From contig CM074758.1 of the NCBI GenBank assembly GCA_037355855.1, positions 5,863,001 through 5,927,000 of the forward strand: a stretch of 64,000 nucleotides of DNA. Direction: 5' to 3'. Below, piece by piece: positions 13,001-21,002 of the stretch; the stretch's first letter is position 1; every line of letters starts with the position of its first letter. The DNA is from Pseudo-nitzschia pungens. Lineage: Eukaryota > Bacillariophyta > Bacillariophyceae > Bacillariales > Bacillariaceae. Both the position numbers and the translations under genes were made by a program. The notes under the pieces are model-generated. The model worked only from the letters and a program-made list of their open reading frames with translations. It made no database searches and had not been told where the DNA came from.

Positions 13001-14964
13001 GAGTTCGGAAGAGAACCTCCGAATCTGTTCTCCGCAGCTGAAAACTCTTCCAGTTTCACCAGAGTTCCCATCTGCTCAGGCAATTGCCCGGTCAGCTGTG
13101 CACCATCACATGCGAATCGCTTTAGATTCGTCAAACTACCCACCCCAGAACTCAAGATACCAGTGAAGGCGTTGTACGATAAATCAATCTCTTCCAGTGA
13201 AGACAACTGAAACACAGCATCGGGGATAGTTCCCTGCAAACCATTCGATGCCAAGGACAAGAACTTGAAGTTGGGAAGGGATGATAGGTTTTGAAGTGCG
13301 TTCAAAAATCTGATACCCGTAGCTGTCAAATCCAGGGATTCGAGCTTCACGGCCTTCCTGATGCTGGAAAAATCGATCCCGATTTGGTTACCTTCCATAT
13401 TGAGGGCTTTCAAGCTTGAGAGCTCGAACAAATCCGATGGTACCATACCACTCAATCCATTGTTACGGAGAATAATAGACGTCACGCGCCCCGTGGACAC
13501 ATTACAGCCAATTCCGTACCACTCACAAACATCTCGATCAAGCTCCATCCAGTTGTCATGGCTTTTCCAGTTGCGTCCATCCAGAGCGTTGAAAAAGTTC
13601 AGTAAGATTTGTCGTTCCCGATCTGCGTCGGAAATAGAAGATCGACATTCTGTACGGCCCCAATAGGAACTGGTGTCGAGGCATGATTGGCACGAGGAAC
13701 CAGAAGTAGCTCTGCCTTGAGGGGCCCATGATCCCGGAAGACACAAGAAAGCTTGGCATCCAAACTTGGTGATATCTCCGCTCATCCAATCTTTGATTCC
13801 CGCGCAAGAATTGAGGGATGCATCGTATATTTGATCCGGTACACTGGTGATTTCGTTCCCTGCCAAATACAAGCTTAGAAATCTTTTGTCCGTCAAGGTA
13901 AGTGGGACTTGACCGGTCAGAGCGTTGCCCCGCAAATCAACCTCCACAGTCTCGCCCGTCGGACTGTACAATAAAAAGTCGGAATCGAGGCTACCGTCCA
14001 AGAGCTGATTTTCGAGCTGCAATTTCGTTAAACTTCTGTGGTTGCGGAAAGCAGGAATGGATCCAGTGATACCAGAGCCCTTGATAGAATTCATACTTCC
14101 ATGCGTAGGAATGCGTTGGATGGACAAGGTTCTCAAATTTGTCATCTGTTCCAACGCCTCGTTGGGTAGCGTGCCACCAAATGCATTGTTGGTCAAAGTC
14201 AATATTTGCATCAAGGATAATCGTCCAAGTTCTGTTGGTAGCTGCCCAGAAAAATCATTGTTGTTCAGAGTCAGCTCTTCCAGGTTGGTCAATTGGCCGA
14301 TCGCTGGAGGTAGGGACCCAGAAAAGGAGTTGTCGTTGGCGTGAAGGACTTTCAAGCTAGGAAGATTAAACAGAGCGGCAGGAATCGCTCCCTTGAGATT
14401 CATATTCGATATGTGCAAGGTTTCCAAATTCTTGGCACTTCCAACACCATTCAAATTGGATACTTGCGTGTTGCTGAGTGTCAGAAACCTCAAGAATTGA
14501 GCGTCGCCCAGTCCGTTGAAAAGGTCGACGTGAAGATCTGCGTTTCCTTCAACATTCAGTGATTCGAGATAAGGCAAACCGAAAACTTTCCCAGGAAATG
14601 TGCCACCCAGATTATTGTGACTCAAATCAATTTGCTGAACGTGTCCCTTACGACTTGGATACGAAGAACCATCGTAGCAAAAAACACCCTTCCAATCGCA
14701 GACATCATCGTTACTTTCGTGAACCCAGTTTGCTGAATCAGTCCATTCGGACCCTCCTGTCGAAGAGTACAAATCGAGTAAAATTTTCTTGGCAGATTCG
14801 GAAAAAGTGTCTGCGCGTGCCAGGGCACTGCTGTCGCTGTATTTGTTGAAATCATTGCCGTTCCAGAGACTGCCGTCCGTCTGTGCGGTTACAGATAGTT
14901 GACGGTGCGGGAACATCAAGACAAAGACGATGCCAACAAGAAAGTTGGGTGACATCGTCTTCAT
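7015..14964 (-). CDS. Giant secreted protein with seven tandem LRR modules, probable GPI anchor
   Basis: Uninterrupted 2649-codon frame with an ATG start. Residues 1-28 form a signal peptide (FLVGIVFVLMF, cleavage likely after SVTA). Seven modules of about 365-390 residues follow. Each starts with an N-terminal cap of the type ILxxLYxATGGxxW...CxWxGVxC, whose cysteine pairs lie near residues 88, 478, 855, 1240, 1602, 1976 and 2350. Each continues with about ten LRRs of the plant/bacterial type (LxxNxLxGxIP) and closes with a Cys-rich cap (GCDxILCPxGTFxxxGR...CxxC). The last 16 residues are hydrophobic (TVVVVAIATTLATLIF) after small residues (GASAA), as in a GPI signal; there is no kinase. Diatom LRR receptor-like proteins usually have one or two such modules, as far as I recall. 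The likely place is the outer cell surface or frustule, with a role in recognition or adhesion; the ligand is unknown. Confidence 0.93.
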   Translation of the reverse strand: MKTMSPNFLVGIVFVLMFPHRQLSVTAQTDGSLWNGNDFNKYSDSSALARADTFSESAKKILLDLYSSTGGSEWTDSANWVHESNDDVCDWKGVFCYDGSSYPSRKGHVQQIDLSHNNLGGTFPGKVFGLPYLESLNVEGNADLHVDLFNGLGDAQFLRFLTLSNTQVSNLNGVGSAKNLETLHISNMNLKGAIPAALFNLPSLKVLHANDNSFSGSLPPAIGQLTNLEELTLNNNDFSGQLPTELGRLSLMQILTLTNNAFGGTLPNEALEQMTNLRTLSIQRIPTHGSMNSIKGSGITGSIPAFRNHRSLTKLQLENQLLDGSLDSDFLLYSPTGETVEVDLRGNALTGQVPLTLTDKRFLSLYLAGNEITSVPDQIYDASLNSCAGIKDWMSGDITKFGCQAFLCLPGSWAPQGRATSGSSCQSCLDTSSYWGRTECRSSISDADRERQILLNFFNALDGRNWKSHDNWMELDRDVCEWYGIGCNVSTGRVTSIILRNNGLSGMVPSDLFELSSLKALNMEGNQIGIDFSSIRKAVKLESLDLTATGIRFLNALQNLSSLPNFKFLSLASNGLQGTIPDAVFQLSSLEEIDLSYNAFTGILSSGVGSLTNLKRFACDGAQLTGQLPEQMGTLVKLEEFSAAENRFGGSLPNSLNFLTNLQTLDLQQVTGNGAGISGPLLSFTNMEQLTTLRLDSNSLTGTLPSNFLINSRRLQSEIDISLSDNQLQGVVPDGWSRFSQLFVDLSGNKISAISSSLCGKSGWMKGTVAKFGCDAILCPGGTYNTVGYKTDSVSSCLDCPGSASLGATYCGGKGSTDTSSELNILHGIYSETGGDQWNNKDGWESSTDYCHGFYGVECDGAGRVTVIDLSNNNLKGTVPQSVFKLASLRELKLSGNPVDMTFEGIGKAEKLINLSLDNTKLLSVKGIGGSVNLQVLNLADNNLEGTVPDELYRISTLKELDLGYNAYSGELKDVIKGWKSLESLRLYHNQFSGRIPGAIGELSNLKELNLAENNFEGTIPIELNDLTNLKFLSIQCEGGILGTSDIGIDQGKTSFEGIGLTGPLPAFDKLTRMTELYLGANGLTGSIPYNFLGGVENKAVQVKVDLTSNMLTGSLPASLTQFDKLVLYAAGNRFSSIADGLCDKSGWMNGDVGSFRCDGILCPIGSYNSIGRKSADEPSCQPCATGTSGYMGSFDCLSSSKIQEGSEREILEKLYYAMDGPNWIDNTNWLDPDESICNWKGVQCDSSSSLSVSSIDLSYNRLRNEFPSQMYELPNLKELNLQGNSITFTFDGIRNAAKLESLDLEDTGLTSLSGIGQTINLKLLRVDNNNFTSFPKEVFDLSEVEVLSLSGNLFSQEQMPSSLQFFNSMTYFACSGCGFTGPIPTWLGSMQNLQYLKLSQNALTGTLPANLELIPALKHLDLSDQATLGRGLTGNLLSFANQSDFRELYLQHNNFEGAIPSNFLSGIRDNGLVTVDLRYNRFDGSLPIELGNINQLNLYIASNLFQSIPQSLCQKDWNDGDVSKNGCDSLLCPAGTFNSFGRKTAGVKCFQCDNPLSLQNLGNTFCGSALEHESLKVLYRSFGGPDWKSSNNWLKSEDHCTWEGVTCWSEGELQGLVKKIELPDNNLVGEMPFALIWQLEGLTLLDLQKNDISMPFFMIANAVNLETIILSYTSMNSLTGIGDAKSLRELHLTSAALTGSIPEELFSLSQLEKLFLSHNGFSGTMSPGFGQLKQLKDLYLLGNKLEGTIPSELGYLAQLEHLSIGKNRLTGSIPKQITSLPLLEFLSFEADASKAMGLSGPLPALDGFPRIREIYLQHNSFTGTIPVHFLQGVHDKSAKTTVDLGFNNIDGSIPTELSSFQSLNLLLVGNEISGVPAEICKKLGWMNGEVANGCDSILCPPGTFNADGRQVDSISPCKICTYSGSARKYGSTSCSPGSSDSLDERSILFDLYDATGGDMWTTSTGWKSSSTPYCDWYGVTCETTNTGGNPRVSELRLGENNMDGIIPSKIFYLEGLKKLDVSKNSVSMTFQDIEQASELRELYMDETLVKNMNGIGAAKKLQILHASKNSFGGQTIPDELFEISTLTDFDVSKSMLTGTISDKVGQLTNLQRINLERNSLSGELPNKIGLLTALKQLEMSNNEWIGTLPSSIAEMDALEVFSLNNNEKKTAGVTGSLIPFANMPNLRDLRMSNNQLTGTIPTNFISGVTNTNSVVTVHLDHNHIIGSIPSSLQRFSKLNIDATGNLITAIDDSLCNLSEWNDGSVGKFGCAAILCPVGTFSPSGRQTGSSDACQQCPGEENSSYLGVTACVTLNKQREKDILTRLFTATNGNSWKNNDGWTDTDSDVCSWFGVGCAEGSTVESIHLGSNHLAGTVPKEIFELPNLKSLWLYSNPVEFKFDGIGKANKLESLLLGSTRLKSLNGIGDGVTLVEVDVGFNQLSGPIPKEIENLVNLETLNGPANSFTGSVPSFSTLRNLRAIRLGDNKLTGSLPSFSRLPNIKAVDISKNNIVGSIPTNFLDSTSLKESIFIDLSDNTITGYVPASLSRLRDLTIYLRDNRIGGIDPSLCTNDGWNQGDVESFQCDGILCPGGSYATTGRASKTGSTCEPCRRNEYYGSSTCGASAAVSRPRSTTVVVVAIATTLATLIF

Positions 14965-15727
14965 TATTATCGATATGGTTTCCAGAATAACGGTGTTGGT
15001 GTTGGCAATTGTTTTGTTGCTATCAAATATCTCTCAAATACTAGTGGCAGGAAGAGAAACTGCCGGACATGTGGTCACACCTACGGTACTGCTGAGTAAA
15101 AGTAAGATCTTAACCTTACTTTGTAGTTTTTGTCAGCGTGATCATCGGTTGATGAAAAAAATGATGATTGACGGCGCGGTCAAATCTTACCTACCGTAGT
15201 ACTACGTAATTCTGTATTGTTCCGTTCCCTTGTCGTGAACTTTGCCTTTTTCTGATTCCGAGTAACTTACCATTGTTAATTAACCTTAAGGTTACTGTAA
15301 GATCTTACCGTTTCATTGTTTTTTCGTATCGTGTTTCACAACATGTACGTACCTTACCATAATAGTACCTGGTACCGTAGTTCCGGTTCGTTGCGTACGA
15401 AAATATACTGTATGTGCACCTAGTCCGCAACGTTCGACACAAACTGAAAACCCTCCGTCTGGTAGGAGTATCATAATCCAATCGTGTTGGTTAAAGATGC
15501 ATGTGTTTCTTTGCTACAGCTACAATTCCAAGAGCTGCGGAACGCACTAAATAATACGACAGGTCTGGAATGGTAATCTTCTCAGTATCATACGGTACAT
15601 AACGTAGAATGCTGGTAGGTTGTGTTTTTAGTTTTCATCCTTAGATCGTGTGCATCTAATTTTGGCCAATGCCGTGAATAAAAATGCATGTTTGAAAGCA
15701 ACTCCATCCAAACGGTTCCTTTTCATG
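14965..15727. other. Upstream region of the LRR gene
   Basis: About 760 bp without a convincing gene. It contains several short palindromes built from AAGGTTA/TAACCTT, including a perfect TAACCTTAAGGTTA at 15281-15294, plus AAGATCTTAACCTTAC near 15103. These could be regulatory sites for the minus-strand LRR gene or debris of small inverted-repeat elements; the same motif occurs near 3930. Confidence 0.4.
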
Positions 15728-16026
15728 GTCGACGGAGGCGCCTGGAACGCAGATACGACAAACGAAGTCGAAGGGAACGCAGATAGGGTATTTTGAGTCG
15801 AAATTTTTTGCTTGGTACCCTAATAGGGTAAAAAACCAAAATGGGGATAAATTCGGTACGCAAATCTGGTAATGAAAACAGATGATACTTCCCACTATAT
15901 GCTCGATAATAGGGCAATATTGCGTGCACTGGGAGAAAAACACGCATGGTAAGATAACATGCACGGTAACATGCACGGTAACAAAAAATAAGCATGGCGC
16001 TACAGAAACTTACACCGGGACCCGGA
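15728..16026 (+). repeat. Left terminal inverted repeat
   Basis: Runs from GTCGACGGAGG through AACGCAGATACGACAAACG, TAGGGTAAAAAACC and AATGGGGATAAATTCGG to CGCTACAGAAACTTACACC. It keeps the compact, uninterrupted form: only two ATGCACGGTAAC units and no MITE. Confidence 0.85.
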
Positions 16027-16277
16027 TGTTGGACAAGGTGCGCGCAAAACAACATTTCGAGAAAAAGGCCAAAGAAGTTTTTGAAACGAAAATTGAAAAA
16101 AAAAAACACAAATCGCTCGGCTTCAATTATCGTTTCCGAACCTTCTCGTACCCTTTCGAATCGAATGAAGAGCAAAAGACGGAGGACGAATACAATGAAC
16201 ACTATTAGTAGTACTATGACAATCATGATACTAATACAATTCAGGGATGAGAAGATGGTGGACTGCTATTGTTACTA

Positions 16278-18557
16278 CTACTGCTTCCCCTCTGTCCGTC
16301 GTCGCTTTTCTGCGGGCCTGCCATCCGCTCGTCTTTTGCTTTGTTGTTTCTCTCTTGCCTTCCGATTCCTTTCTTCTTTGTGCCGTTTCATCACCTCGTC
16401 CCCTGGATAAGGGCAGATAATATCTGCAAAGTCTTTTGGTACCAGCTTCCTCCATTTTTCCCATAGCTCGATCTGTTTGATTTCTTTTATTCCCGTCGGG
16501 GGTATCACTTCCATTAATTCGTAATCGATCAACGCCTTCCGAATCATTGCTTCACGATCGACAATGTTTGCAGACTTCTTCTGCAAGTCTTGCACATCGA
16601 TCGGCGCTGTCCCGAATCGATCTTGAGAGATGTTAATAAGAGTAGGGGCATTAGATTCCACAGTGAACATGTGACCAACTTGGATCGACCCGGTTCTGAA
16701 TCCTTTGTACAGGAGATTTTCGAACGTCCTGAATTCCTTGAACTCACCATCTTCAACAGGATGGACAGTGATTCGCTCGTTCGTCTGGAGCGCTTTACAA
16801 AGCTGAGCAAAAGTGTACAGATTCTGACTGCGATAGTCCTTTTTCATGGTGTTGAACCATCGATCGCAGACGTTCTTGGTATGTCCGACGACGTAGAAGA
16901 CAAAGTTCACCTTCTTGAAAAATCCCCCTTCAACTAACAGATTGGCGAGACGCAGTACAGAGTTGTTCTTGTTCTGGCCCCCACAATTGTCCATGAGAAT
17001 GCTAAGTTCCCCCCCTGCTTCTTCTTCTTTCAACCACTGTTTTTTCTTCAGCAGCATTAAAATCATAGAAGCGACGTTGTCTCCCCCTTTCGTTCCTATC
17101 CCTTCATGATATACAAAAGCGTCCAAGCTTCCGCCCTTAAGGGAGCAATCAACTATTCCCAAGATTGGTACTGTCAACGGCGTCATGTAGTATGTTTCCC
17201 CTGGTTGAGTCGCTCCAAGGTTTGGTAGTTGTGCGTTCTGGCAATAATCAACAACAAGGCAATAGCGACGCCAACCGTGTGGAACGTTACTGACAAAATC
17301 GTTGTTCGCTTGCTCTATCTTTTCGTTACAGAGTTTTCGCTGGTCTGCAGCACGGCGGACATGAAGCGATCCTTCGTCTAGGATCTTAGAGTTCTCTACC
17401 AAAGCAGTTTCTTCTTCCATCACCAAGGGTGAATAGATGTCTTTGTCTTTCCATTTTGTGACTTCGTCGTTGTTCCTCTGTATTGTAACGATGTCGGGGT
17501 TGGTGGGTTCTTCTGTTATTTCGTTATTCTGTTTCTTCTTCTTGCTGGTCTCCACATAGTACCTCTTCATGCTTGTTTCAGTAAGACAGACGTTAGTACC
17601 AGGCTCTGTTGTTGACTCGTATCGTACATAGCGAAGGCGATTTCGAAAAACGTGACACTTGGTACAGACGTCTGCTGTTCGACTTACAATCTTTACGTTG
17701 CTGTGGTTCTGTTTCCAGTACATTAAGAAGTACTTCCAGGAGCAGATGAAAAGGGGATCGCCTTCAAAGTCTTCTAGGGGCTCGCACTGTAGTATTGATA
17801 CTGTGTTAGGCTTGAGCGAAACCTTCCACCCGCGTTCCAAACAGAATCGATAGTACAAGGTTCTTTTCGTGAACGTCGGTGGCAATTCAACGACGCCCTC
17901 TTCTCCATCTCGTAAGCCTACTCCAGTTTCCTCTCGCATAATCCTTGTTGATTGTGGTTGGCTGAGCTCTTTCATCTCTTCAAAGAATTCATCGATATCT
18001 TCTTTAATTGTTGTTTCGTCGAAAGCTTTTACAGCATTCGGTCTCTTCCCGGTCAGTTTATGTCGGGGTGATGTATTGTTCTTCAAGCATGTTGTACAGG
18101 TGTTCCATTTTCCTCTTCCCCAATCAAGCATATAACCAATTGCTGATCTACAGATGCGAGTAGTCGAAAGCGTTTCAAGCGCTGTGTTCTTTCTTGCAGT
18201 GTCGGCATCGATAAACTCGATATCAGCTTCTTCGGGATTCAGAAATGGCACGAGGAATTTGTCCTTGCCATTGTTTGAGTACTTTATCCAGTCCATGATT
18301 GTTAGTTGCTGAGCTGTCTTTGGTCGCTGGAAGAACTCTACCATGAAGAGAGCAACAGCTTCTTGAGCGTCCGGATTGTTCCGGAAGATTTCGAAGCAGC
18401 TGCATTGTAACTGCCGATTTTTGATAATACACTTGCAGTGATCGACCGATGCTTTCTCGGCAAGGAATTCCTTGCATTTGAACACCATTTCCCATCCTAG
18501 GTGTTTCTCTGCTCTGAAATCACTGTAGGGATGCCATTGTTTCTGTCCTTGTGGCAT
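16278..18557 (-). CDS. Transposase of the DNC-GGQNKN type (DUF7869-like)
   Basis: 759 residues, ATG start, no internal stop, so it may still be functional. The N-terminal half has cysteine pairs able to bind zinc: CKCIIKNRQLQCSC near residue 45, CTTC near 165 and CTKCHVF near 296. The core has an Asp in VVDYCQNAQLP (about 436), the signature MDNCGGQNKNN (about 521) and GHTKNVCDRWFNTM (about 556). This D...DNCxGQNKN...GHTK series matches a large group of eukaryotic, oomycete-rich proteins that I know as DUF7869. The basic C-terminus (RKAREKQQSKRR) could be a nuclear signal. I infer a DDE-type cut-and-paste transposase from its position between long inverted repeats. The catalytic third acidic residue is not obvious. 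Confidence 0.8.
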   Translation of the reverse strand: MPQGQKQWHPYSDFRAEKHLGWEMVFKCKEFLAEKASVDHCKCIIKNRQLQCSCFEIFRNNPDAQEAVALFMVEFFQRPKTAQQLTIMDWIKYSNNGKDKFLVPFLNPEEADIEFIDADTARKNTALETLSTTRICRSAIGYMLDWGRGKWNTCTTCLKNNTSPRHKLTGKRPNAVKAFDETTIKEDIDEFFEEMKELSQPQSTRIMREETGVGLRDGEEGVVELPPTFTKRTLYYRFCLERGWKVSLKPNTVSILQCEPLEDFEGDPLFICSWKYFLMYWKQNHSNVKIVSRTADVCTKCHVFRNRLRYVRYESTTEPGTNVCLTETSMKRYYVETSKKKKQNNEITEEPTNPDIVTIQRNNDEVTKWKDKDIYSPLVMEEETALVENSKILDEGSLHVRRAADQRKLCNEKIEQANNDFVSNVPHGWRRYCLVVDYCQNAQLPNLGATQPGETYYMTPLTVPILGIVDCSLKGGSLDAFVYHEGIGTKGGDNVASMILMLLKKKQWLKEEEAGGELSILMDNCGGQNKNNSVLRLANLLVEGGFFKKVNFVFYVVGHTKNVCDRWFNTMKKDYRSQNLYTFAQLCKALQTNERITVHPVEDGEFKEFRTFENLLYKGFRTGSIQVGHMFTVESNAPTLINISQDRFGTAPIDVQDLQKKSANIVDREAMIRKALIDYELMEVIPPTGIKEIKQIELWEKWRKLVPKDFADIICPYPGDEVMKRHKEERNRKAREKQQSKRRADGRPAEKRRRTEGKQ

Positions 18558-19085
18558 AGTTTGAGTGTATCGAATGGCGTTTTGCTGGTGCTTCGGCGTT
18601 CCGGTTCTTTGTTTCGACGGCGTTTTAGCGTTGGTATACCTTCTGTTATTGCTGAGCGCTGCTCTATTTTGTGAGCAATTTTATTCCCAGCTGTTTGCAA
18701 CAGATCGACAGACTTGCTCTAGAGGTGCTGAGCTGCTGTGTTGCTCACGCGGATGGGGACTAGTTGCAATGAATACAAAGACTTCAACAACGAAGGTAGG
18801 CTTCTTTTTTTGTGTATCGAAAAGATCCAGCTTCGAAGGAGGAGCAGTTTCAAGAAACTCAATAATTGGGCATGCGCGACCAGCTGACAAGAGTCAAAAA
18901 ATTCCTATTGCAACTACTACCAATCAGGCACTATTGACCCCCGCGCACCTTAAGCTGAGCTTTGAAATCGAATATCTTCGTAACTATCAGGAGTTAGAGA
19001 AAAAGAAAAACATCAGAATATAGCTTATGTTAAGATCTATCTGTTGGTAGCAAAAACAGAAAATCGATATAATCAATATTTTAGG
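18558..19085. other. Transposon interior upstream of the transposase
   Basis: Non-coding part of the 15728-20102 element, presumably holding the transposase promoter. A 152-codon plus-strand frame (18565-19023) begins antisense to the promoter side and shows no domain; I do not treat it as a gene. Confidence 0.5.
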
Positions 19086-19129
19086 CCCAAAAGGACCCGG
19101 AGGTGTAAGTTTCTGTAGCGCCATGCTTA

Positions 19130-19681
19130 AATAATAATAATAGTACCTTAAGTAACAATTTCCAACTGTCAAGACGATAATTAAAATGTTTACTTAAGTA
19201 ACTGTTTCCGACTTGTTACTTGTTACGAGTAAATATCAATCACCGTATTAAATTTTCAACACACGTTAGAACATTTAAGATGGAGATTCAATTTAACACG
19301 GAGAATAGTTCAAAAATTTAACACGTAAATTCAAAAATGTGGGCCGACCGGGTACCCGGTACGAGTACAATTTAAGACGTAGATTCAAAAATCTTCTGTA
19401 CTGGGCCAATCTTCCGTACGGGCCCAACCGGGTAGACCGGTTCGTTGACCCGGTCATACAACGCAGTCATCCCGGTACAAGGTAACCTTACAACCCACCC
19501 GCTACAACCCGTTCGCAGTACCCGTTTATACCCGGTCGAAGTACCTGTAGCTACATAAGATTTTTGAATTTACGTGTTAAATTTTTGAACTTACTCGTAA
19601 CAAGTCGGAAACGGTTACTTAAGTAAACATTTTAATTATCGTCTTGACAGTTGGAAATTGTTACTTAACGTACTATTATTA
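19130..19681. mobile_element. MITE nested in the transposon's right inverted repeat
   Basis: 552 bp with inverted ends of about 105 bp: AATAATAATAATAGTAC, then TAAGTAACAATTTCCAACTG, ATTAAAATGTTTACTTAAG and TTTCCGACTTGTTAC. The flanks are TTA (19127-19129) and TTA (19682-19684). The uninterrupted left repeat, read in reverse complement, has GCTTATTTTTTGTT at the same place, so TTA (or TA) was duplicated on insertion. A 3 bp TTA target would fit PIF/Harbinger-type MITEs, TA would fit Tc1/mariner. The interior is a GGTACCCGG/ACCCGGT-rich stretch with no ORF. Confidence 0.9.
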
Positions 19682-20102
19682 TTATTTTTTGTTACCATGC
19701 ATGTTACCGTGCATGTTATTGTGCATGTTATTGTGTATGTTATTGTGTATGTTGCCGTGCATGTTATTGTGTATGTTGCCGTGCATGTTATTGTGTATGT
19801 TGCCGTGCATGTTATTGTGTATGTTGCCGTGCATGTTACCATCTGCATCTCCAGGTGCACGCAATATTGCCCTAGTACTGTTAAATACTGTTGAGCATCA
19901 TTAAAATAATACTACATTACTGTATATGAGGATAGAGCACGAAGTATCATCTGTTTTCATTACCAGATTTGCGTACCGAATTTATCCCCATTTTGGTTTT
20001 TTACCCTATTAGCGTACCCACCAAAGAATTTTGACTCAAAATACCCTATCTGCGTTCCCTTCGACTTCGTTTGTCGTATCTGCGTTCCAGGCTCCGGTCG
20101 AC
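19682..20102 (-). repeat. Right terminal inverted repeat (outer part)
   Basis: Reverse complement of 15728-15990 with two insertions: an expanded ATGTTATTGTG repeat at 19692-19842 and about 45 extra bases at 19875-19920. Confidence 0.85.
19692..19842. repeat. 24 bp tandem expansion inside the right inverted repeat
   Basis: Copies of GCATGTTATTGTGTATGTTGCC (with GCATGTTACCGT variants) are repeated about six times. The matching place in the left repeat has only two GCACGGTAACAT units, so the expansion arose after the two ends diverged. Confidence 0.8.
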
Positions 20103-20233
20103 GGATCCAAAGTACTTAAAATGTCAAATTGAAAATGGTAACTTACATATTAACCTTACCCTCGTACCCATCTTGCTCGGACTTGCATTGTTGGATCAAT
20201 CGTTCTAACCGATTCGCACGACCTGAAACGGGC

Positions 20234-20251
20234 TATCGTTTAGCTGGGGCG
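20234..20251 (+). repeat. Inverted terminal repeat of the piggyBac-like element, left
   Basis: TATCGTTTAGCTGGGGCG, matching the complement of 24844-24861 at 17 of 18 positions. Confidence 0.65.
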
Positions 20252-21002
20252 TGGTTCTAAAACTGCAGATATGCGCATTTTTTTTTTTGAGTAATCATAA
20301 CTTCTAAAGTATAGATCCAATAGCAACAAGTAATGGCTTGTTAGAAAGCTCTCACTCTCCTCTTTCCAAAGGTATATGATTCTATAGACTTCAGAGCTGG
20401 TCTTGTTGTTGCAAATACTCACTGAAGCTTACACATGTAATTTTGGCACATGCGCATATGCACATTTTTAGAACCACCTTTAGAACCACACGCATTTACT
20501 AGTAATGACTAATTCGATTCAAGTTTTATGTTGGCCAATTTTAGCCAGGTTTTTCCTTTTTTCTGTTGGAAAGAACCATCATCGACACACTGTCTTCTCA
20601 TCTTTCTCAAATTGGTATGTGTTCTCGTTTCAGACAAATCGATGACGGTATGTTCGTGATGGTTAGATCCGATGGTGTCAAAGAATCACCTATCCTTTCT
20701 TATTCAGACTATCGAACAATCATTCAATCAACAACAAACCAATAAAATTTGGAATAGCAATCTGTTCATATCCTTCTGTGTCGAATTTCCGTGTCAAGAT
20801 TAAAGAAATGTTCCGACGTCGAATCTCTTTTGTATTGGAGAGGTGTTGTTACTATCCAAATATGCCATTTGTCCTTATCCTTACCTTTTCCAAAAACAAA
20901 TAAAGAAAAACAACCATGCCAATTCAAACACCGGAATTTAAAGTCGATGATCTCTACCCTGATCTTAGAAAAAAGGAAGAGGATGTATCTCCTTTATCGG
21001 CG
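20252..21002. other. 3' non-coding part of the piggyBac-like element
   Basis: AT-rich stretch downstream of the minus-strand transposase. The open frames at 20791-21125 on the plus strand are shadows of its C-terminal coding region. Confidence 0.5.

Larger units (their letters stand above)
15728..20102 (-). mobile_element. DNA transposon with long terminal inverted repeats
   Basis: The outer ends are inverted copies: GTCGAC...CCTGGAACGCAGATACG starts at 15728, and its reverse complement ends at 20102. The similarity runs about 300 bp inward (15728-16026 versus 20102 back to 19682, resuming at 19122-19086). The element is 4.4 kb and encodes one transposase on the minus strand. No clear target-site duplication was found, so the true ends could differ by a few bases. 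The right repeat has been enlarged by a MITE and by a 24 bp repeat expansion. Confidence 0.85.

Noticed and set aside
18565..19023. 152-codon plus-strand frame upstream of the transposase
   Set aside because: Hydrophobic start without a domain, inside transposon non-coding DNA, with competing frames on the other strand.
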